Shown here piece after piece: positions 1-8,989 of a DNA stretch of 32,745 nucleotides. A program made the position numbers and the translations under genes. Position 1 is the stretch's first letter, and each line of letters starts with the position of its first letter. A model generated the notes under the pieces. It did not search any database and was not told the origin of the DNA. It saw only the letters and a list, made by a program, of their open reading frames with translations. Source of the DNA: an uncultured Bacteroidales bacterium (GTDB lineage: Bacteria > Bacteroidota > Bacteroidia > Bacteroidales > UBA932); the NCBI GenBank assembly GCA_946185205.1, contig CAMHIP010000011.1, positions 1 to 32,745 on the forward strand. The letters are read 5' to 3'.

Positions 1-2
1 CC

Positions 3-2246
3 ATGAGACATCCCGTCCTCCTTTCCCTGACCCTGCTCCTGGCCGCCGCCTGCCAGAGCGGGCCTGTCTGCATCGAGACCACCCAGGGCACCCTCTGCCT
101 GCAACCCGTCGCCGAAGACGCCATCCGCGTCCGGCTGACTCCGGACGAAGTGCCCGAACTGGAAGAACTGATCCTGACGGAACCCGTGAAGGCGCCGAAG
201 TTCAAGGTGGAGCACCGGGGCGACGACGTCACGGTCCGCACCGCCCGGATGAGCGCCGAATACCGGGCCGCCACACAGACGCTCCGCTTCCTCGACGCCG
301 AGGGGAACGTCCTGCTGGAAGAGAAGCCCGGCGGACGCAGCGTCGAGCGCACCCAGGTCCAGGGAGAACCGGCCGTCGCCGTCCGGCAGGCCTTCCTCTC
401 CCCCGAGGACGAACACCTCTACGGCACCGGCCAGTTCCAGGACGGCTACCTGGACATCCGCGGCCTGACCCGCCGCCTGACGCAGGTCAATACCCAGATC
501 GCCCTGCCGATGTACCTCTCCAGCCGCGGCTACGGCCTGCTCTGGCACAACTACGGCCTGACCGACTTCAACCCCGCCGACCGGAGCGTCGCGCTGACCG
601 CCACGGAAGAAGCCGGCGGATCGGTCACCGTCAACGCCACGGGCACCGCCGGCAACCGCCGCGAGCGCCGTTTCTTCCGCACCTTCACCGGAGAGATGGA
701 AATTGCCGAAGATGGCGAATACGCCATCCTGCTCGACGTAGGCCGGGAAATGGCCCGCAAGCACAACCTCAGCATCGACGGACAGACCGTCATCGACTTC
801 TCCAACACCTGGCTGCCGCCCACCGCCTCCATCAAGACCCGCCTGAGCGCCGGACGGCACCGGCTGCAGGTCGAAGGCACCTTCGGCGACCAGCCGGTCG
901 TGTACTGGCGCGCCGTCACCCCGGAGACCGTGCTCTCCTCCCCGGTGGCCGCCGGGCTCGACTACGTCGTCTTCGCGGGCGGCGCCGACGCCGTGATGCA
1001 CAGTTTCCGCACCCTCAGCGGCCACGTCCCGGCGCTGCCGGACTGGATCTTCCGCTACATCCACTGCCGCGAGCGCTATGACACGCAGGAGGAGCTGCTG
1101 ACCGCGGCCCGCCGCTTCCACGAGGAGCGGATCCCCGTGGGCACCATCGTGCAGGACTGGCAGTGGTGGGGCAAATACGGCTGGAACGCCATGCGCTTTG
1201 ACGAAGACAAATACCCCGATCCCAAGGCGATGACGGACGAACTGCACGCCATGGACCAGCACCTGATGCTGTCCGTCTGGTCCAAGATCAGCCGCGACGC
1301 CGAACTCGGCAAGCAGGCCGCCGAGCGGGACTTCTACATCGAAGGCACGGAGTGGATCGACTTCTTCCAGCCGGAAGCCGCCCGGTTCTACTGGGACAAT
1401 TTCAGCGCCAAACTGCTCCCGACGGGCATCGACGCCTGGTGGCAGGACGCCACCGAACCGGAGAACGACGACCTCAAGGGCCGCCGCATCGGGCCCGACC
1501 AGATCCCGGCCGAATGGTACCGCAACGTCTATCCCCTCAAGGTCGTCCGGACCGTCTATGAGGGCCTGCGCCGCGACCAGCCCGACCGGCTGCCCGTCAT
1601 CCTGACCCGCAGTTCCTTCTCCGGCATCCAGCGCTACGGCGCCGTGACCTGGAGCGGCGACGTGGGCAACGACTGGGAGACCCTGCGCCGCCAGATCGCG
1701 GGCGGACTGGGCCAGATGGCCGCCGGCCTGCCCTGGTGGACCTACGACGCCGGCGGGTTCTTCCGCCCGGGGGACCAGTACACCGACCCGGCCTACCAGG
1801 AACGGATGATCCGCTGGATCCAGGCCGCCGTGTGGCTGCCCTTCATGCGCGTCCACGGCTATCAGAGCCACACCGAGCCCTGGGAATACAGCCCCGACAC
1901 GCAACGCCGCTTCAAAGCGGCCATCGCCCAGCGCGAGGCCCTGCAGCCCTACATCCTGGAGCAGGCCGCCCGGGTCTGGAACGAAGACTACACGCTGATG
2001 CGCCCGCTCATCTTCGACTTCCCGCAGGACGCGCAGGCGCTGGAGCAGCGCAGTGAATGGATGTTCGGCCCGGACTACCTCGTCTGCCCCGTCACCGAGG
2101 GCGGTGTCAGCAGCTGGGAGGTCTATCTGCCGCAGAACCCGGCCGGCTGGGAGGACATCCGCAACGGAAACCACTACGACGGCGGCCAAAGCGTCATCGT
2201 AGCGGTCGATCTGGAAGCCATTCCGGTGTTCCGGCGGCTGCGGTAA
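3..2246 (+). CDS. GH31 family alpha-glycosidase lipoprotein (alpha-xylosidase-like)
   Basis: Predicted exported lipoprotein of 747 residues. The N-terminus is a short hydrophobic signal ending in a lipobox with Cys at residue 17 (LAAAC). The catalytic barrel carries the GH31 nucleophile motif WWQDATEPE (Asp482) and the acid/base motif WSGDVGND (Asp553). Before the barrel, residues of about 220-300 (FTGEMEIAEDGEYA to GRHRLQVEG) resemble a PA14 insertion, as known in some GH31 alpha-xylosidases acting on xyloglucan. It should release alpha-linked xylose or glucose from oligosaccharide ends in the periplasm or at the surface. The exact substrate is inferred, not shown. The ATG lies two bases from the window edge, so its promoter and upstream partners are not visible. 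It converges with the YARHG gene, leaving only 6 bp between stop codons. Confidence 0.88.
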   Translation: MRHPVLLSLTLLLAAACQSGPVCIETTQGTLCLQPVAEDAIRVRLTPDEVPELEELILTEPVKAPKFKVEHRGDDVTVRTARMSAEYRAATQTLRFLDAEGNVLLEEKPGGRSVERTQVQGEPAVAVRQAFLSPEDEHLYGTGQFQDGYLDIRGLTRRLTQVNTQIALPMYLSSRGYGLLWHNYGLTDFNPADRSVALTATEEAGGSVTVNATGTAGNRRERRFFRTFTGEMEIAEDGEYAILLDVGREMARKHNLSIDGQTVIDFSNTWLPPTASIKTRLSAGRHRLQVEGTFGDQPVVYWRAVTPETVLSSPVAAGLDYVVFAGGADAVMHSFRTLSGHVPALPDWIFRYIHCRERYDTQEELLTAARRFHEERIPVGTIVQDWQWWGKYGWNAMRFDEDKYPDPKAMTDELHAMDQHLMLSVWSKISRDAELGKQAAERDFYIEGTEWIDFFQPEAARFYWDNFSAKLLPTGIDAWWQDATEPENDDLKGRRIGPDQIPAEWYRNVYPLKVVRTVYEGLRRDQPDRLPVILTRSSFSGIQRYGAVTWSGDVGNDWETLRRQIAGGLGQMAAGLPWWTYDAGGFFRPGDQYTDPAYQERMIRWIQAAVWLPFMRVHGYQSHTEPWEYSPDTQRRFKAAIAQREALQPYILEQAARVWNEDYTLMRPLIFDFPQDAQALEQRSEWMFGPDYLVCPVTEGGVSSWEVYLPQNPAGWEDIRNGNHYDGGQSVIVAVDLEAIPVFRRLR

Positions 2247-2252
2247 AAGCCT

Positions 2253-3488
2253 TTATTCCGCCCGTTCGGCGGCCTGGATCAGGGCGATGTTGAGCTGCTC
2301 CAGCAGGGAGAGCTTGACGGAGGCGTTGCTGGCTGCCGGGGTGTACCACGGCTGCGCCTCGAAGTAGGCCTTCAGGTCCTTGGACTGGAACACATAGCCG
2401 TGGGCGGCGAGGATGGCGTTGCGCATCACGCGCAGCAGCGGCTTGTCGTAGCGGCTCAGGTTGCCGTTGAGCAGGGTGTAGCGCGCGAAGTCGAAACGGC
2501 TCCGCTGCTCTTCGTTCCATTTCAGCTCGAAGTAGGAGACGGTCCGCTCGAACCAGGGTTCCCCCTCATTCATCTTGACTTCGGTCAGGAGCAGGCCTTC
2601 CGGGGTCGGCACGGCTTCCACCTTGCCGGACAGGTACGGGCCTTCGGCACCGAAATCCAACACCCCCGTGACCATGCCGTTGAAGGTGACCGGCTGGAAA
2701 TGCATGTCTTTCCCCCGGTACAGGCCCTGGTCGCGCCAGATCTTGACCTCGGAGCCGCCTTCGTTCACATAACTGCCCGAGATCATCTCCATCCACTGCC
2801 CCACGTTGAGGGCCTGGCTGTCCCAGACCTGCGTGGCCTGCATGACGTCCGTGATGCGGTTCTTCTTGTCGTAGAAGCAGATGACATCCAGTCCGTCCTG
2901 CCGGATCCGGCGCGCATAGACGGCACCGTCAAACTCATTCACGAACTCCTCGGAGCTGTCCGCCACCTCGTACAGGTCGCCGTCGTGGGCGACAGGCGTC
3001 AGCAGGAACTCCATTTCCTGCCCCTCCGCCATCGCATTCATCTTCACGGAGCCGTCCTCGGACGGGTTGGCGTTATAGACCAGCGCCCCGCTGTACCAGA
3101 GGCCGCCCGCCATGAGCTCATCTCCCGGCTGCACCAGGTACAGGGTCCGGGCGACGGTGTCGTTGTAACCATAGATGATCAGGTATTTGTTGTCCGGCTG
3201 GCTGACATAATCGATGTGTGTGCCGAATTCCGTGCCGTACGGTGCCTCTTCGGCATTGCGGCTGGGCCGGAGGGTATATTTCCCGCGCTGTTCGGGCCAG
3301 GCCTCCAGGGTCAGTTCCCGGTCGCCGAGCGCGTCGGTCATATAGACGATGTTGCCCATCCGGATCTCCCGGACGGTGAAGAGAGCGAAGCCGTCGTAGA
3401 AGCGGTCGCCGACCTGGATGGTCTGCGCCTGAACGGCGGAAAGGGCGCTGAAGGCAAATGCGAGCAGGGCCAGAACTCTTTTTCTCAT
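2253..3488 (-). CDS. Exported protein with C-terminal YARHG domain
   Basis: 411 residues with a Sec signal peptide (MRKRVLALLAFAFSALSAVQA, probable cleavage after AQA). The last ~75 residues match the YARHG pattern: an Arg-Asn-x-Ile-x-Ala-x-His-Gly core (MRNAILAAHGYVF) followed by the PWYTP motif. YARHG domains are found in extracellular or envelope proteins of many bacteria and have no firm biochemical role. The middle ~300 residues look beta-rich and I do not recognise them. It starts 18 bp after the xth stop codon on the same strand, so it is probably co-transcribed with xth, although no functional link is evident. An exported protein of unknown role is the safest description. Confidence 0.75.
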   Translation of the reverse strand: MRKRVLALLAFAFSALSAVQAQTIQVGDRFYDGFALFTVREIRMGNIVYMTDALGDRELTLEAWPEQRGKYTLRPSRNAEEAPYGTEFGTHIDYVSQPDNKYLIIYGYNDTVARTLYLVQPGDELMAGGLWYSGALVYNANPSEDGSVKMNAMAEGQEMEFLLTPVAHDGDLYEVADSSEEFVNEFDGAVYARRIRQDGLDVICFYDKKNRITDVMQATQVWDSQALNVGQWMEMISGSYVNEGGSEVKIWRDQGLYRGKDMHFQPVTFNGMVTGVLDFGAEGPYLSGKVEAVPTPEGLLLTEVKMNEGEPWFERTVSYFELKWNEEQRSRFDFARYTLLNGNLSRYDKPLLRVMRNAILAAHGYVFQSKDLKAYFEAQPWYTPAASNASVKLSLLEQLNIALIQAAERAE

Positions 3489-3506
3489 GGCAAAAGGTTT
3501 TACAGG

Positions 3507-4259
3507 TTATACATTCAGGGTCAGCTCCACCGGACAGTGGTCGGAGCCGAAAATTTCATTGTGGATGTCCGTCCCCGCGATGCACGGGGCGAGGGACTCG
3601 GAGACGAGGAAATAGTCGATGCGCCACCCTACGTTCCGTTCGCGGGCGGCCATCCGGTAGGACCACCAGGAGTACTTGGCCTCGCCGGGGTGGGCATCGC
3701 GCCAGCTGTCGCGGAAGCCCGCGGCGAGCAGCTCGGTCATCTTGGCCCGCTCCTCGTCGGAGAAGCCGGCGTTGAAGTGGTTGGTGGCGGGATTCTTGAG
3801 GTCGATCTCCTCGTGGGCGACGTTCATGTCGCCGCAGATCACCACGCCCTTCTTCTCCGCCAGGCCGCTCACATAGGCGCGGAAGGCGTCCTCCCACTGC
3901 ATCCGGTAGTCCAGGCGCTTCAGGCCGTCCTGTGAATTGGGGGTATAGACGTTGACCAGGTAGAAGCCGGGCATCTCGAGGGTGATCACGCGGCCCTCGT
4001 GGTCGTGCCCGTCCACGCCGATGCCGTTCACGACGGACAGGGGCGTATGGCGCGTGTAGATGGCCGTGCCGGAGTAGCCCTTCTTGTCGGCGTAGTTCCA
4101 CCAGGACCGGTATCCCGGGAACTCCAGGTCCAGCTGCCCGGCCTGCAGCTTGGTCTCCTGCAGGCAGAAGAAATCGGCGTCCAGCGCGGCGAAGACGTCG
4201 GCGAAACCCTTGCCGGCCACGGCGCGCAGGCCGTTCACGTTCCAACTAATCAGTTTCAT
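3507..4259 (-). CDS. xth: Exodeoxyribonuclease III / AP endonuclease
   Basis: 250-residue cytosolic DNA repair enzyme of the exonuclease III (EEP) superfamily. It cleaves abasic sites and trims 3' blocking groups. Visible motifs are SWNVNGLR at the N-terminus (metal-binding Asn), LQETK with Glu35, [12 protein letters not shown] (catalytic Asp/Asn) and SDHCPVEL near the C-terminus (catalytic His). Length is normal for the family. The start is set by an ATG only 5 bases downstream of a TATCTTTG -7 box, so the mRNA may have almost no leader. The gene is divergent from cysS with 43 bp between xth's start and the first cysS ATG. It lacks a signal peptide, unlike the EEP lipoprotein at 25039-26112. 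Confidence 0.95.
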   Translation of the reverse strand: MKLISWNVNGLRAVAGKGFADVFAALDADFFCLQETKLQAGQLDLEFPGYRSWWNYADKKGYSGTAIYTRHTPLSVVNGIGVDGHDHEGRVITLEMPGFYLVNVYTPNSQDGLKRLDYRMQWEDAFRAYVSGLAEKKGVVICGDMNVAHEEIDLKNPATNHFNAGFSDEERAKMTELLAAGFRDSWRDAHPGEAKYSWWSYRMAARERNVGWRIDYFLVSESLAPCIAGTDIHNEIFGSDHCPVELTLNV

Positions 4260-4264
4260 GTGCT

Positions 4265-4272
4265 CAAAGATA
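4265..4272 (-). promoter_or_regulatory. Bacteroidota -7 box for xth
   Basis: The minus strand reads TATCTTTG, a perfect TAnnTTTG. A TTGG about 21 bp upstream could serve as the -33 element. Only 5 bases separate the box from the xth ATG, implying a leader of at most a few bases. Confidence 0.7.
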
Positions 4273-4285
4273 CGCAGAAAATTCG

Positions 4286-4293
4286 TATCTTCG
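4286..4293 (+). promoter_or_regulatory. Probable -7 box for cysS
   Basis: TATCTTCG matches TAnnTTTG at all but one position. It lies 9 bases before the ATG at 4303 and 21 before the ATG at 4315. It overlaps the region needed by the opposite xth promoter. No clear -33 TTTG is seen. Confidence 0.5.
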
Positions 4294-4314
4294 CCAAGTT
4301 ATATGATTTTGGAC

Positions 4315-5841
4315 ATGAGAGATTTCTATATTACCAATACCCTGAGCCGCCGCAAGGAGCTCTTCACCCCCGTCCACCCCGGCCACGTGGGTATGTATGT
4401 CTGCGGTCCGACCGTCTATGGCGACGCCCACCTGGGCCATGCCCGCCCGGGCGTGACCTATGACGTGCTGAGCAAGTTCCTGCGCCACCTGGGCTACCGG
4501 GTGCGCTATGTGCGCAACATCACGGACGTGGGACACCTCGAGCACGACGCCGACGAGGGCGAGGACAAGATCGCGAAGAAGGCCCGGCTGGAGCAGCTGG
4601 AGCCGATGGAGGTCGTGCAGGCCTACACCCTGCGCTACCACGAGGCGATGCGCCTGCTGAACGTGGCGCCGCCCTCCATCGAGCCCCGCGCCTCGGGCCA
4701 CGTGATCGAGCAGATCGAAGCCGTCAAGAAGATCCTCGACGCCGGCTACGCCTACGAAAGCAACGGCAGCATCTACTTCGACGTCGAGAAATACAACCGC
4801 GACCACCACTACGGCGTCCTGTCCGGACGCAACCTCAACGACACGCTGGAAGGCACCCGCGCCCTGGACGGGCAGGGCGACAAGCGCGCCCCCTACGATT
4901 TCGCCCTCTGGAAGAAGGCGGAGCCGGAGCACATCATGCGCTGGCCGTCCCCCTGGGGCGAAGGCTTCCCGGGCTGGCACCTGGAGTGCTCCGTAATGGG
5001 TGAGAAATACCTCGGCCGGGAGTTCGACATCCACGGCGGCGGCATGGACCTGATGTTCCCGCACCACGAGTGCGAGATCGCGCAGAACGTGGCCTCCCGC
5101 GGCACGCAGGGCGTGCACTACTGGGTGCACAACAATATGATTACCATCGGCGGCCAGAAGATGGGCAAGTCGCTGGGCAATTTCATCACCCTGCCCCAGC
5201 TCTTCACGGGCGACCACCCGAAGCTCACGCAGGCCTACAGCCCGATGACGGTACGCTTCTTCATCCTCCAGGCCCACTACCGCGGCACGCTGGACTTCTC
5301 CAACGAAGCCCTGCAGGCTGCCGAGAAGGGCCTCAGGCGCATCATGCAGGCGGCCCGCGACCTCTACGCGATGGCGGGCCGCAAGGCCCCGCAGTACCCC
5401 TACGGCGAGGAGCCGGTGCACGTGGCGCCCGACAGCTGCCCGGCGGACAACGCCGAGCTCAAGGCCGTCTTCGAGGGCATCTACGAGGCCCTCTGCGACG
5501 ACCTCAACACCCCCGTCGCCCTGGCGCACATCTCCGAGGCGGTCAAGCTGGTCAATTCCGCGAAAGCCGGCCAGCTCAAGCTCTCCCGGGGCGACCTGGA
5601 CACTCTCGTGCAGCTCTTCGACGACATCGTCTTCGGCGTGCTCGGCCTCAAGGACGAGGAAGCCGCCGGCTGCGCCACGGGCCAGGTCATCGACGGCCTG
5701 ATGCAGATGATCCTGGAGCACCGCGCAGCCGCCAAGGCCGCGAAGGACTGGGCCACCTCCGACCACATCCGCGACGCCCTCGCCGCCCTGGGCATCCGGG
5801 TCAAGGACACCAAGGACGGCGCGGAATGGACGCTTGAATAA
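4315..5841 (+). CDS. cysS: Cysteinyl-tRNA synthetase
   Basis: Class I aminoacyl-tRNA synthetase that charges tRNA-Cys. From the chosen start (508 residues) the zinc ligand Cys30 sits in YVCGPTVYG, the HIGH signature is HLGH (39-42) and the KMSKS signature is KMGKS (282-286). Further zinc ligands lie in LECSVMG and HHECEIA. The frame is open far upstream, but the extra sequence is antisense to xth and unlike any synthetase. The real start is the ATG at 4315 ([10 protein letters not shown]) or the in-frame ATG at 4303, which adds four residues. I prefer 4315 because the -7 box at 4286-4293 would leave almost no leader for 4303. It heads a probable + strand operon that runs to the ogt gene. Confidence 0.95.
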   Translation: MRDFYITNTLSRRKELFTPVHPGHVGMYVCGPTVYGDAHLGHARPGVTYDVLSKFLRHLGYRVRYVRNITDVGHLEHDADEGEDKIAKKARLEQLEPMEVVQAYTLRYHEAMRLLNVAPPSIEPRASGHVIEQIEAVKKILDAGYAYESNGSIYFDVEKYNRDHHYGVLSGRNLNDTLEGTRALDGQGDKRAPYDFALWKKAEPEHIMRWPSPWGEGFPGWHLECSVMGEKYLGREFDIHGGGMDLMFPHHECEIAQNVASRGTQGVHYWVHNNMITIGGQKMGKSLGNFITLPQLFTGDHPKLTQAYSPMTVRFFILQAHYRGTLDFSNEALQAAEKGLRRIMQAARDLYAMAGRKAPQYPYGEEPVHVAPDSCPADNAELKAVFEGIYEALCDDLNTPVALAHISEAVKLVNSAKAGQLKLSRGDLDTLVQLFDDIVFGVLGLKDEEAAGCATGQVIDGLMQMILEHRAAAKAAKDWATSDHIRDALAALGIRVKDTKDGAEWTLE

Positions 5842-5850
5842 GTTCCAGCC

Positions 5851-6156
5851 ATGAAACTCCATAAAGCCATCTTCCTGGCCGACCACAATTACGAGGAGCG
5901 TCACGAATATACGAAATTGACCCTGTGCTTCTCGGACGAGGGTCCCTACCTGCTGGAGGATGTCTATACACCGGGCTGGGCCGCCAGCAACTACGGCGGC
6001 GGTACCGTCCGGACCGACCTGCCCAAGAACTTCTACGTCGGTCAGACGCCCGAGTCCTTCGCGGAGCATTTCAGCGAACGCTTCCGGGAGCAGATCCGGA
6101 ACAACAAAGAACTGGCCGCCTTCCTCGAGGAGGCCAACCGTGAAACAGAACAGTAA
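5851..6156 (+). CDS. Small protein of unknown function, paralogous to the C-terminus of the 7189-7884 product
   Basis: 101 residues, no signal peptide, starting 9 bp after the cysS stop. I do not recognise a named family. Nearly the whole protein aligns with the last ~97 residues of the protein at 7189-7884. Shared blocks are KxIFL, (L/I)TLCF, GGGTVRTDL, FYVG, FAE and ELAAFLxEANR. Conservation of Gly-Gly-Gly-Thr-Val-Arg-Thr-Asp suggests a structured core. Its stop codon is directly followed by a 27-nt palindromic repeat. Position suggests co-transcription with cysS, but its job is unknown. Confidence 0.75.
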   Translation: MKLHKAIFLADHNYEERHEYTKLTLCFSDEGPYLLEDVYTPGWAASNYGGGTVRTDLPKNFYVGQTPESFAEHFSERFREQIRNNKELAAFLEEANRETEQ

Positions 6157-6183
6157 CGTCATCCCGGACTTGATCCAGGATCT
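6157..6183 (+). repeat. 27-nt palindromic repeat, copy 1
   Basis: Pattern CGTCAT-CCGG-CTTGA-CCGG-ATCT with an 8-bp stem (one mismatch here) and a CTTGA loop. It begins on the base after the stop codon of the upstream gene. The other copies are at 22757-22783 and 23002-23028. Length and loop are the same in all three. Confidence 0.75.
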
Positions 6184-6196
6184 AAACGAATTGAAA

Positions 6197-7183
6197 ATGA
6201 AGAATCAACTGATCCCCGCGGCGCTCCTGTCCGCCGCACTGCTGCTCGCCGCCTGCGGCGGCAACCCCGACAAAAAGGGCAACCAGGCCCCGCAGACCCC
6301 TTCCGCCGAAGATTTCGAGACGATGCAGGGACTCTATGAGGAATCGGACGAAGACCACGGCTGGAAGCCGCTCTGCAAGTGGCAGTACATCGATCTCGAC
6401 GGCGACGGTGTCAACGAGGTCTGGATGCGCGACATGGCCGAGGAGTACGGCGCCTTCTACGCCGTCAGCGACGACTACCTCGCCATGATCGGCATCGAGA
6501 CGGACCGCTTCAAGGCCTACACCCGCGAGCCGCAGGACGGCAAGGGCTGGTGGTGCAAGGGCGGCCCCGCCGGCGGCCCGTCGTATTACACGGAAGTTAT
6601 CACGCTCCAGAACAGCCGTATCTCGGACCGCTACTACCAGATGCAGGTCTATGACGATATCGAGGGCACGCTCAACGGCGAGGATCTCGACGATGCGGCC
6701 TGCCGCGCCTATACGGAAGCCCTGCCGGAAGCCAAGGAACTGGAGGCCGGCGAATGGAACATCCTCGACCTGACGGACTATGACCGCGTCCCGCAGCACA
6801 AGAATTCCGCAAAGGACGACCAGGCCATCATGGACTTTATCAAGGAGATGTACAACAGCAGCCTCTACGTCGAGGACGTGTTCCTGGAGGAGCACTGCAC
6901 GCCCCGGATGCTCCAGCAGCTGCGGGACGATTACGAGTACGAAGGCGAGGGCTACGCCAACTGGGATTTCCGCTCCGAGAGCAACGACGGGTTCAGCGAC
7001 GAGAACGGCATCATCAGCATTGAGAAGATCGACGGCCGCTACTACTATGAGGCGAACGACGCCGGCTACATCTTCCGCAACATCCTCTCCGCCTTCATCC
7101 AGGACGGCATCGTGATGTTCGACGGCATCACGCGGGACGCCACCTACCCGGTCCACGATCCTTTTGCAGATGACGCAGAATAG
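6197..7183 (+). CDS. Lipoprotein of unknown function with acidic DxDxDG loop
   Basis: 328 residues from the ATG at 6197. The frame is open further upstream, but that part covers the preceding gene and lacks a signal. The chosen start gives a clear lipoprotein signal ending LLAAC. Residues near 57-70 contain IDLDGDGVNEVWMRD, a DxDxDG calcium-loop pattern followed by the usual hydrophobic/aromatic residues of FG-GAP-like or EF-like loops. The C-terminal half (IMDFIKEMY, EHCTPRMLQQL, GYANWDFRS) resembles DUF3828-like modules common in gut Bacteroidota lipoproteins, an identification made from memory. It lies between two genes sharing a paralogous domain. No enzyme motif is seen. Confidence 0.72.
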   Translation: MKNQLIPAALLSAALLLAACGGNPDKKGNQAPQTPSAEDFETMQGLYEESDEDHGWKPLCKWQYIDLDGDGVNEVWMRDMAEEYGAFYAVSDDYLAMIGIETDRFKAYTREPQDGKGWWCKGGPAGGPSYYTEVITLQNSRISDRYYQMQVYDDIEGTLNGEDLDDAACRAYTEALPEAKELEAGEWNILDLTDYDRVPQHKNSAKDDQAIMDFIKEMYNSSLYVEDVFLEEHCTPRMLQQLRDDYEYEGEGYANWDFRSESNDGFSDENGIISIEKIDGRYYYEANDAGYIFRNILSAFIQDGIVMFDGITRDATYPVHDPFADDAE

Positions 7184-7188
7184 CATCC

Positions 7189-7884
7189 ATGGCGAACTAT
7201 TATCCTGCATCTGACAGGGGGCTCTATTTCGACGACGGGTTCAACCCCGGGCCCTATACCCTGTACGGTTCCTTTCTCTCTGCCAAACGGCACTGGGACT
7301 GCGAGAAGCAGCTGAGCGTCAGCACAAAGGACATCGAATCCGCCGGCGTCAAGCCGGAGAAGTACCGCACCCTGATACTCGGCGAAGGCATCAAGGTAAT
7401 CAAGAGCGGCGTCATCGAGCTGTTTCCGAACCTGCTGGACCTGATCACCGGATCGGACCTCCGGGGACTCGGATGCACACCCGAGGCGGAGGCCCTCCTC
7501 AAGCGCAATGACGTGATCCTGCGCGGCTCCTTCAACTCGCCCGCCGAGAAACTGGCGAAGAAGCTGGGCCTGCGCTTCATCCACAAGAACATCTTCCTGT
7601 CCCGCTACCGCGACGCGGACCACGACCAGAGCACGGAAATCACCTTGTGCTTCCAGTACCAGGAGCCGCCTTTCTTCTGGCGGGACGACAAATGCACGGG
7701 CATCTCCGCCGGCAACACCGGCGGCGGGACCGTCCGCACCGACCTCGACGAGGACTTCTATGTGGGCTATGACGCCGAGCGTTTCGCGGAGGACTACGTG
7801 GGTGCGCACCACTACGAGAAGGTCCGCAAGAATCAGGAGCTTGCCGCCTTCCTCGCGGAAGCCAACCGCAGAAGAAACGCCTGA
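7189..7884 (+). CDS. Unknown protein: LRR_5-like N-terminal part plus the domain of the 5851-6156 product
   Basis: 231 residues, no signal peptide, starting 5 bp after the lipoprotein stop. The C-terminal ~97 residues match the small protein at 5851-6156 (GGGTVRTDL, FYVG, RFAE, ELAAFLAEANR). The N-terminal part contains LGEGIKVIKSGVIELFPNL and later ILRGSFNSPAEKLAKKLGLRF. Both resemble the BspA-type leucine-rich repeat (LRR_5) rhythm and its usual closing segment, though only weakly. A domain fusion or a truncated duplicate would explain the pair. It overlaps the next start codon by one base (TGATG), so translational coupling to ogt is likely. Confidence 0.72.
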   Translation: MANYYPASDRGLYFDDGFNPGPYTLYGSFLSAKRHWDCEKQLSVSTKDIESAGVKPEKYRTLILGEGIKVIKSGVIELFPNLLDLITGSDLRGLGCTPEAEALLKRNDVILRGSFNSPAEKLAKKLGLRFIHKNIFLSRYRDADHDQSTEITLCFQYQEPPFFWRDDKCTGISAGNTGGGTVRTDLDEDFYVGYDAERFAEDYVGAHHYEKVRKNQELAAFLAEANRRRNA

Positions 7885-8405
7885 TGCAGATCTGTCCGGA
7901 CGTGGCCTTCGCCATCAAGACCTGCCACTATACTTCTCCGCTCGGCGGGCTCACCCTCGCCGGGACGGAGCATGCGTTGACAGGACTCTGGTTCGACGGA
8001 CAGGCGCATTTCGGCGCCACGCTGACGGCGTCCTGCGAGGAGGGCTGGCTGCCGGTATTCGACGACGCCTTCCGCTGGCTGGACAGCTATTTCGGCGGAT
8101 ATGTGCCCGGCTTCACCCCGCAGCTGTGCCTGTCGGGGACCCCTTTCCGACAGGCGGTCTGGCAGGCCCTGCTGGACATCCCCTACGGAGAAACCATCAG
8201 CTACGGTGCGCTGGCCGCGAAGCTGGGGCCCCGTTTTTCTCCGGCAAGTCCCCGGGCCGTCGGCGGGGCGGTGGGGCACAACCCCATCTCCCTGATCATC
8301 CCCTGCCACCGGGTGCTCGGAGCCGACGGACGCCTCACCGGCTATGCCGCCGGCCTGGACCGCAAGGCCCGGCTCCTGCAGCTGGAGCGCACCGGCTCGC
8401 TTTGA
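7884..8405 (+). CDS. ogt: Methylated-DNA--protein-cysteine S-methyltransferase
   Basis: 173-residue suicide repair protein that moves the alkyl group from O6-alkylguanine to its own cysteine. The active-site motif PCHRVLG has Cys141. Upstream are the DNA-binding helix-turn-helix residues (PFRQAVWQALLDIPYGETISYGALA) and the Asn of the hinge (VGHNP). An N-terminal RNase H-like domain is present, so the length is normal for Ogt. The start overlaps the stop of the previous gene by one base. The first copy of the 59-nt repeat begins 40 bp after the stop. Confidence 0.94.
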   Translation: MQICPDVAFAIKTCHYTSPLGGLTLAGTEHALTGLWFDGQAHFGATLTASCEEGWLPVFDDAFRWLDSYFGGYVPGFTPQLCLSGTPFRQAVWQALLDIPYGETISYGALAAKLGPRFSPASPRAVGGAVGHNPISLIIPCHRVLGADGRLTGYAAGLDRKARLLQLERTGSL

Positions 8406-8444
8406 CCCGATCCGGCAGAGCCGGCACCGATATCGACGGTTTTC

Positions 8445-8503
8445 GGCGCCACCCCCGGTTTCAGAACCAGGAGTGGCGCCGTTATTTGTCTATTTCGATG
8501 CCA
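8445..8503 (+). repeat. 59-nt two-hairpin intergenic repeat, copy A
   Basis: Arms GGCGCCACCCCCGGTT and AACCAGGAGTGGCGCC (8445-8480) pair across a TCAG loop with two mismatches. A second segment ending TTTCGATGCCA follows. It aligns without gaps to copy B (8990-9042) and to the reverse complement of copy C (12967-13025), with 46 of 59 bases the same as C by hand count. Confidence 0.85.
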
Positions 8504-8519
8504 GTTACGAAAAAAAAGC

Positions 8520-8527
8520 TATCTTTA
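8520..8527 (+). promoter_or_regulatory. Probable -7 box for the small membrane protein
   Basis: TATCTTTA matches TAnnTTTG except for the last base. It ends 4 bases before the GTG start at 8532, which implies a leaderless or nearly leaderless transcript. Confidence 0.5.
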
Positions 8528-8531
8528 AGGC

Positions 8532-8966
8532 GTGAAAGTCGTCTATCGGAATACCAAGCATCCGGAGCGGGTCAAATGGGCCTGCATCGCAGTCGGGGTC
8601 CTCGGGGTGGTGAGCCTCGTGCTCTATATCATCCTCTCCCAGGAGAGCTACCTGTTCAGTCTGTTCACGAACCTGGTCCTGTGGGCATTTCTCTTCGCGG
8701 AGCTCAAACTTGCCACCTATACCTTCGACGACGAAGACGACACCATCATCGACAGCCGACAGAAGAACTATCCGCTGCACCTGTCCGGCATCACGACCAT
8801 CACCTACAACGAGAACAAGAAAGGCAGATTCCGCTACCTGCTCATCCACGACGCGGGCACCGGCTTCATGCAGATCCGCACCTCCAAAGAAAACGCCGAC
8901 CGCATGACCGCCCAGATCCTGAAGGCCAACCCCTCCGCCGAGATCAAGCACGCCAACTACATTTAA
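8532..8966 (+). CDS. Small two-helix membrane protein, PH-like cytosolic tail
   Basis: 144 residues. Two hydrophobic stretches at about 16-35 and 42-60 are followed by a soluble region (ATYTFDDEDDTIIDSRQ to the end) whose alternation of strands recalls bacterial PH-like domains. This is a weak structural guess. The start must be GTG 8532, because an in-frame TAA at 8526-8528 closes the frame and no ATG follows until late in the protein. A TATCTTTA box sits just before the GTG. The gene is bracketed by copies A and B of the 59-nt repeat in the same orientation. No function can be assigned. Confidence 0.7.
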   Translation: MKVVYRNTKHPERVKWACIAVGVLGVVSLVLYIILSQESYLFSLFTNLVLWAFLFAELKLATYTFDDEDDTIIDSRQKNYPLHLSGITTITYNENKKGRFRYLLIHDAGTGFMQIRTSKENADRMTAQILKANPSAEIKHANYI

Positions 8967-8989
8967 AAATCGTATTTTTAAGTACTCTT

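Noticed and set aside
4150..4314. N-terminal extension of cysS
   Set aside because: The extra residues are antisense to xth and lie upstream of the predicted promoter; synthetase homology begins at MRDFYITN.
4264..6162. 632-residue open frame on - opposite cysS
   Set aside because: Antisense shadow of cysS with no start signals and a Val/Leu/Gly/Asp/His-rich product.
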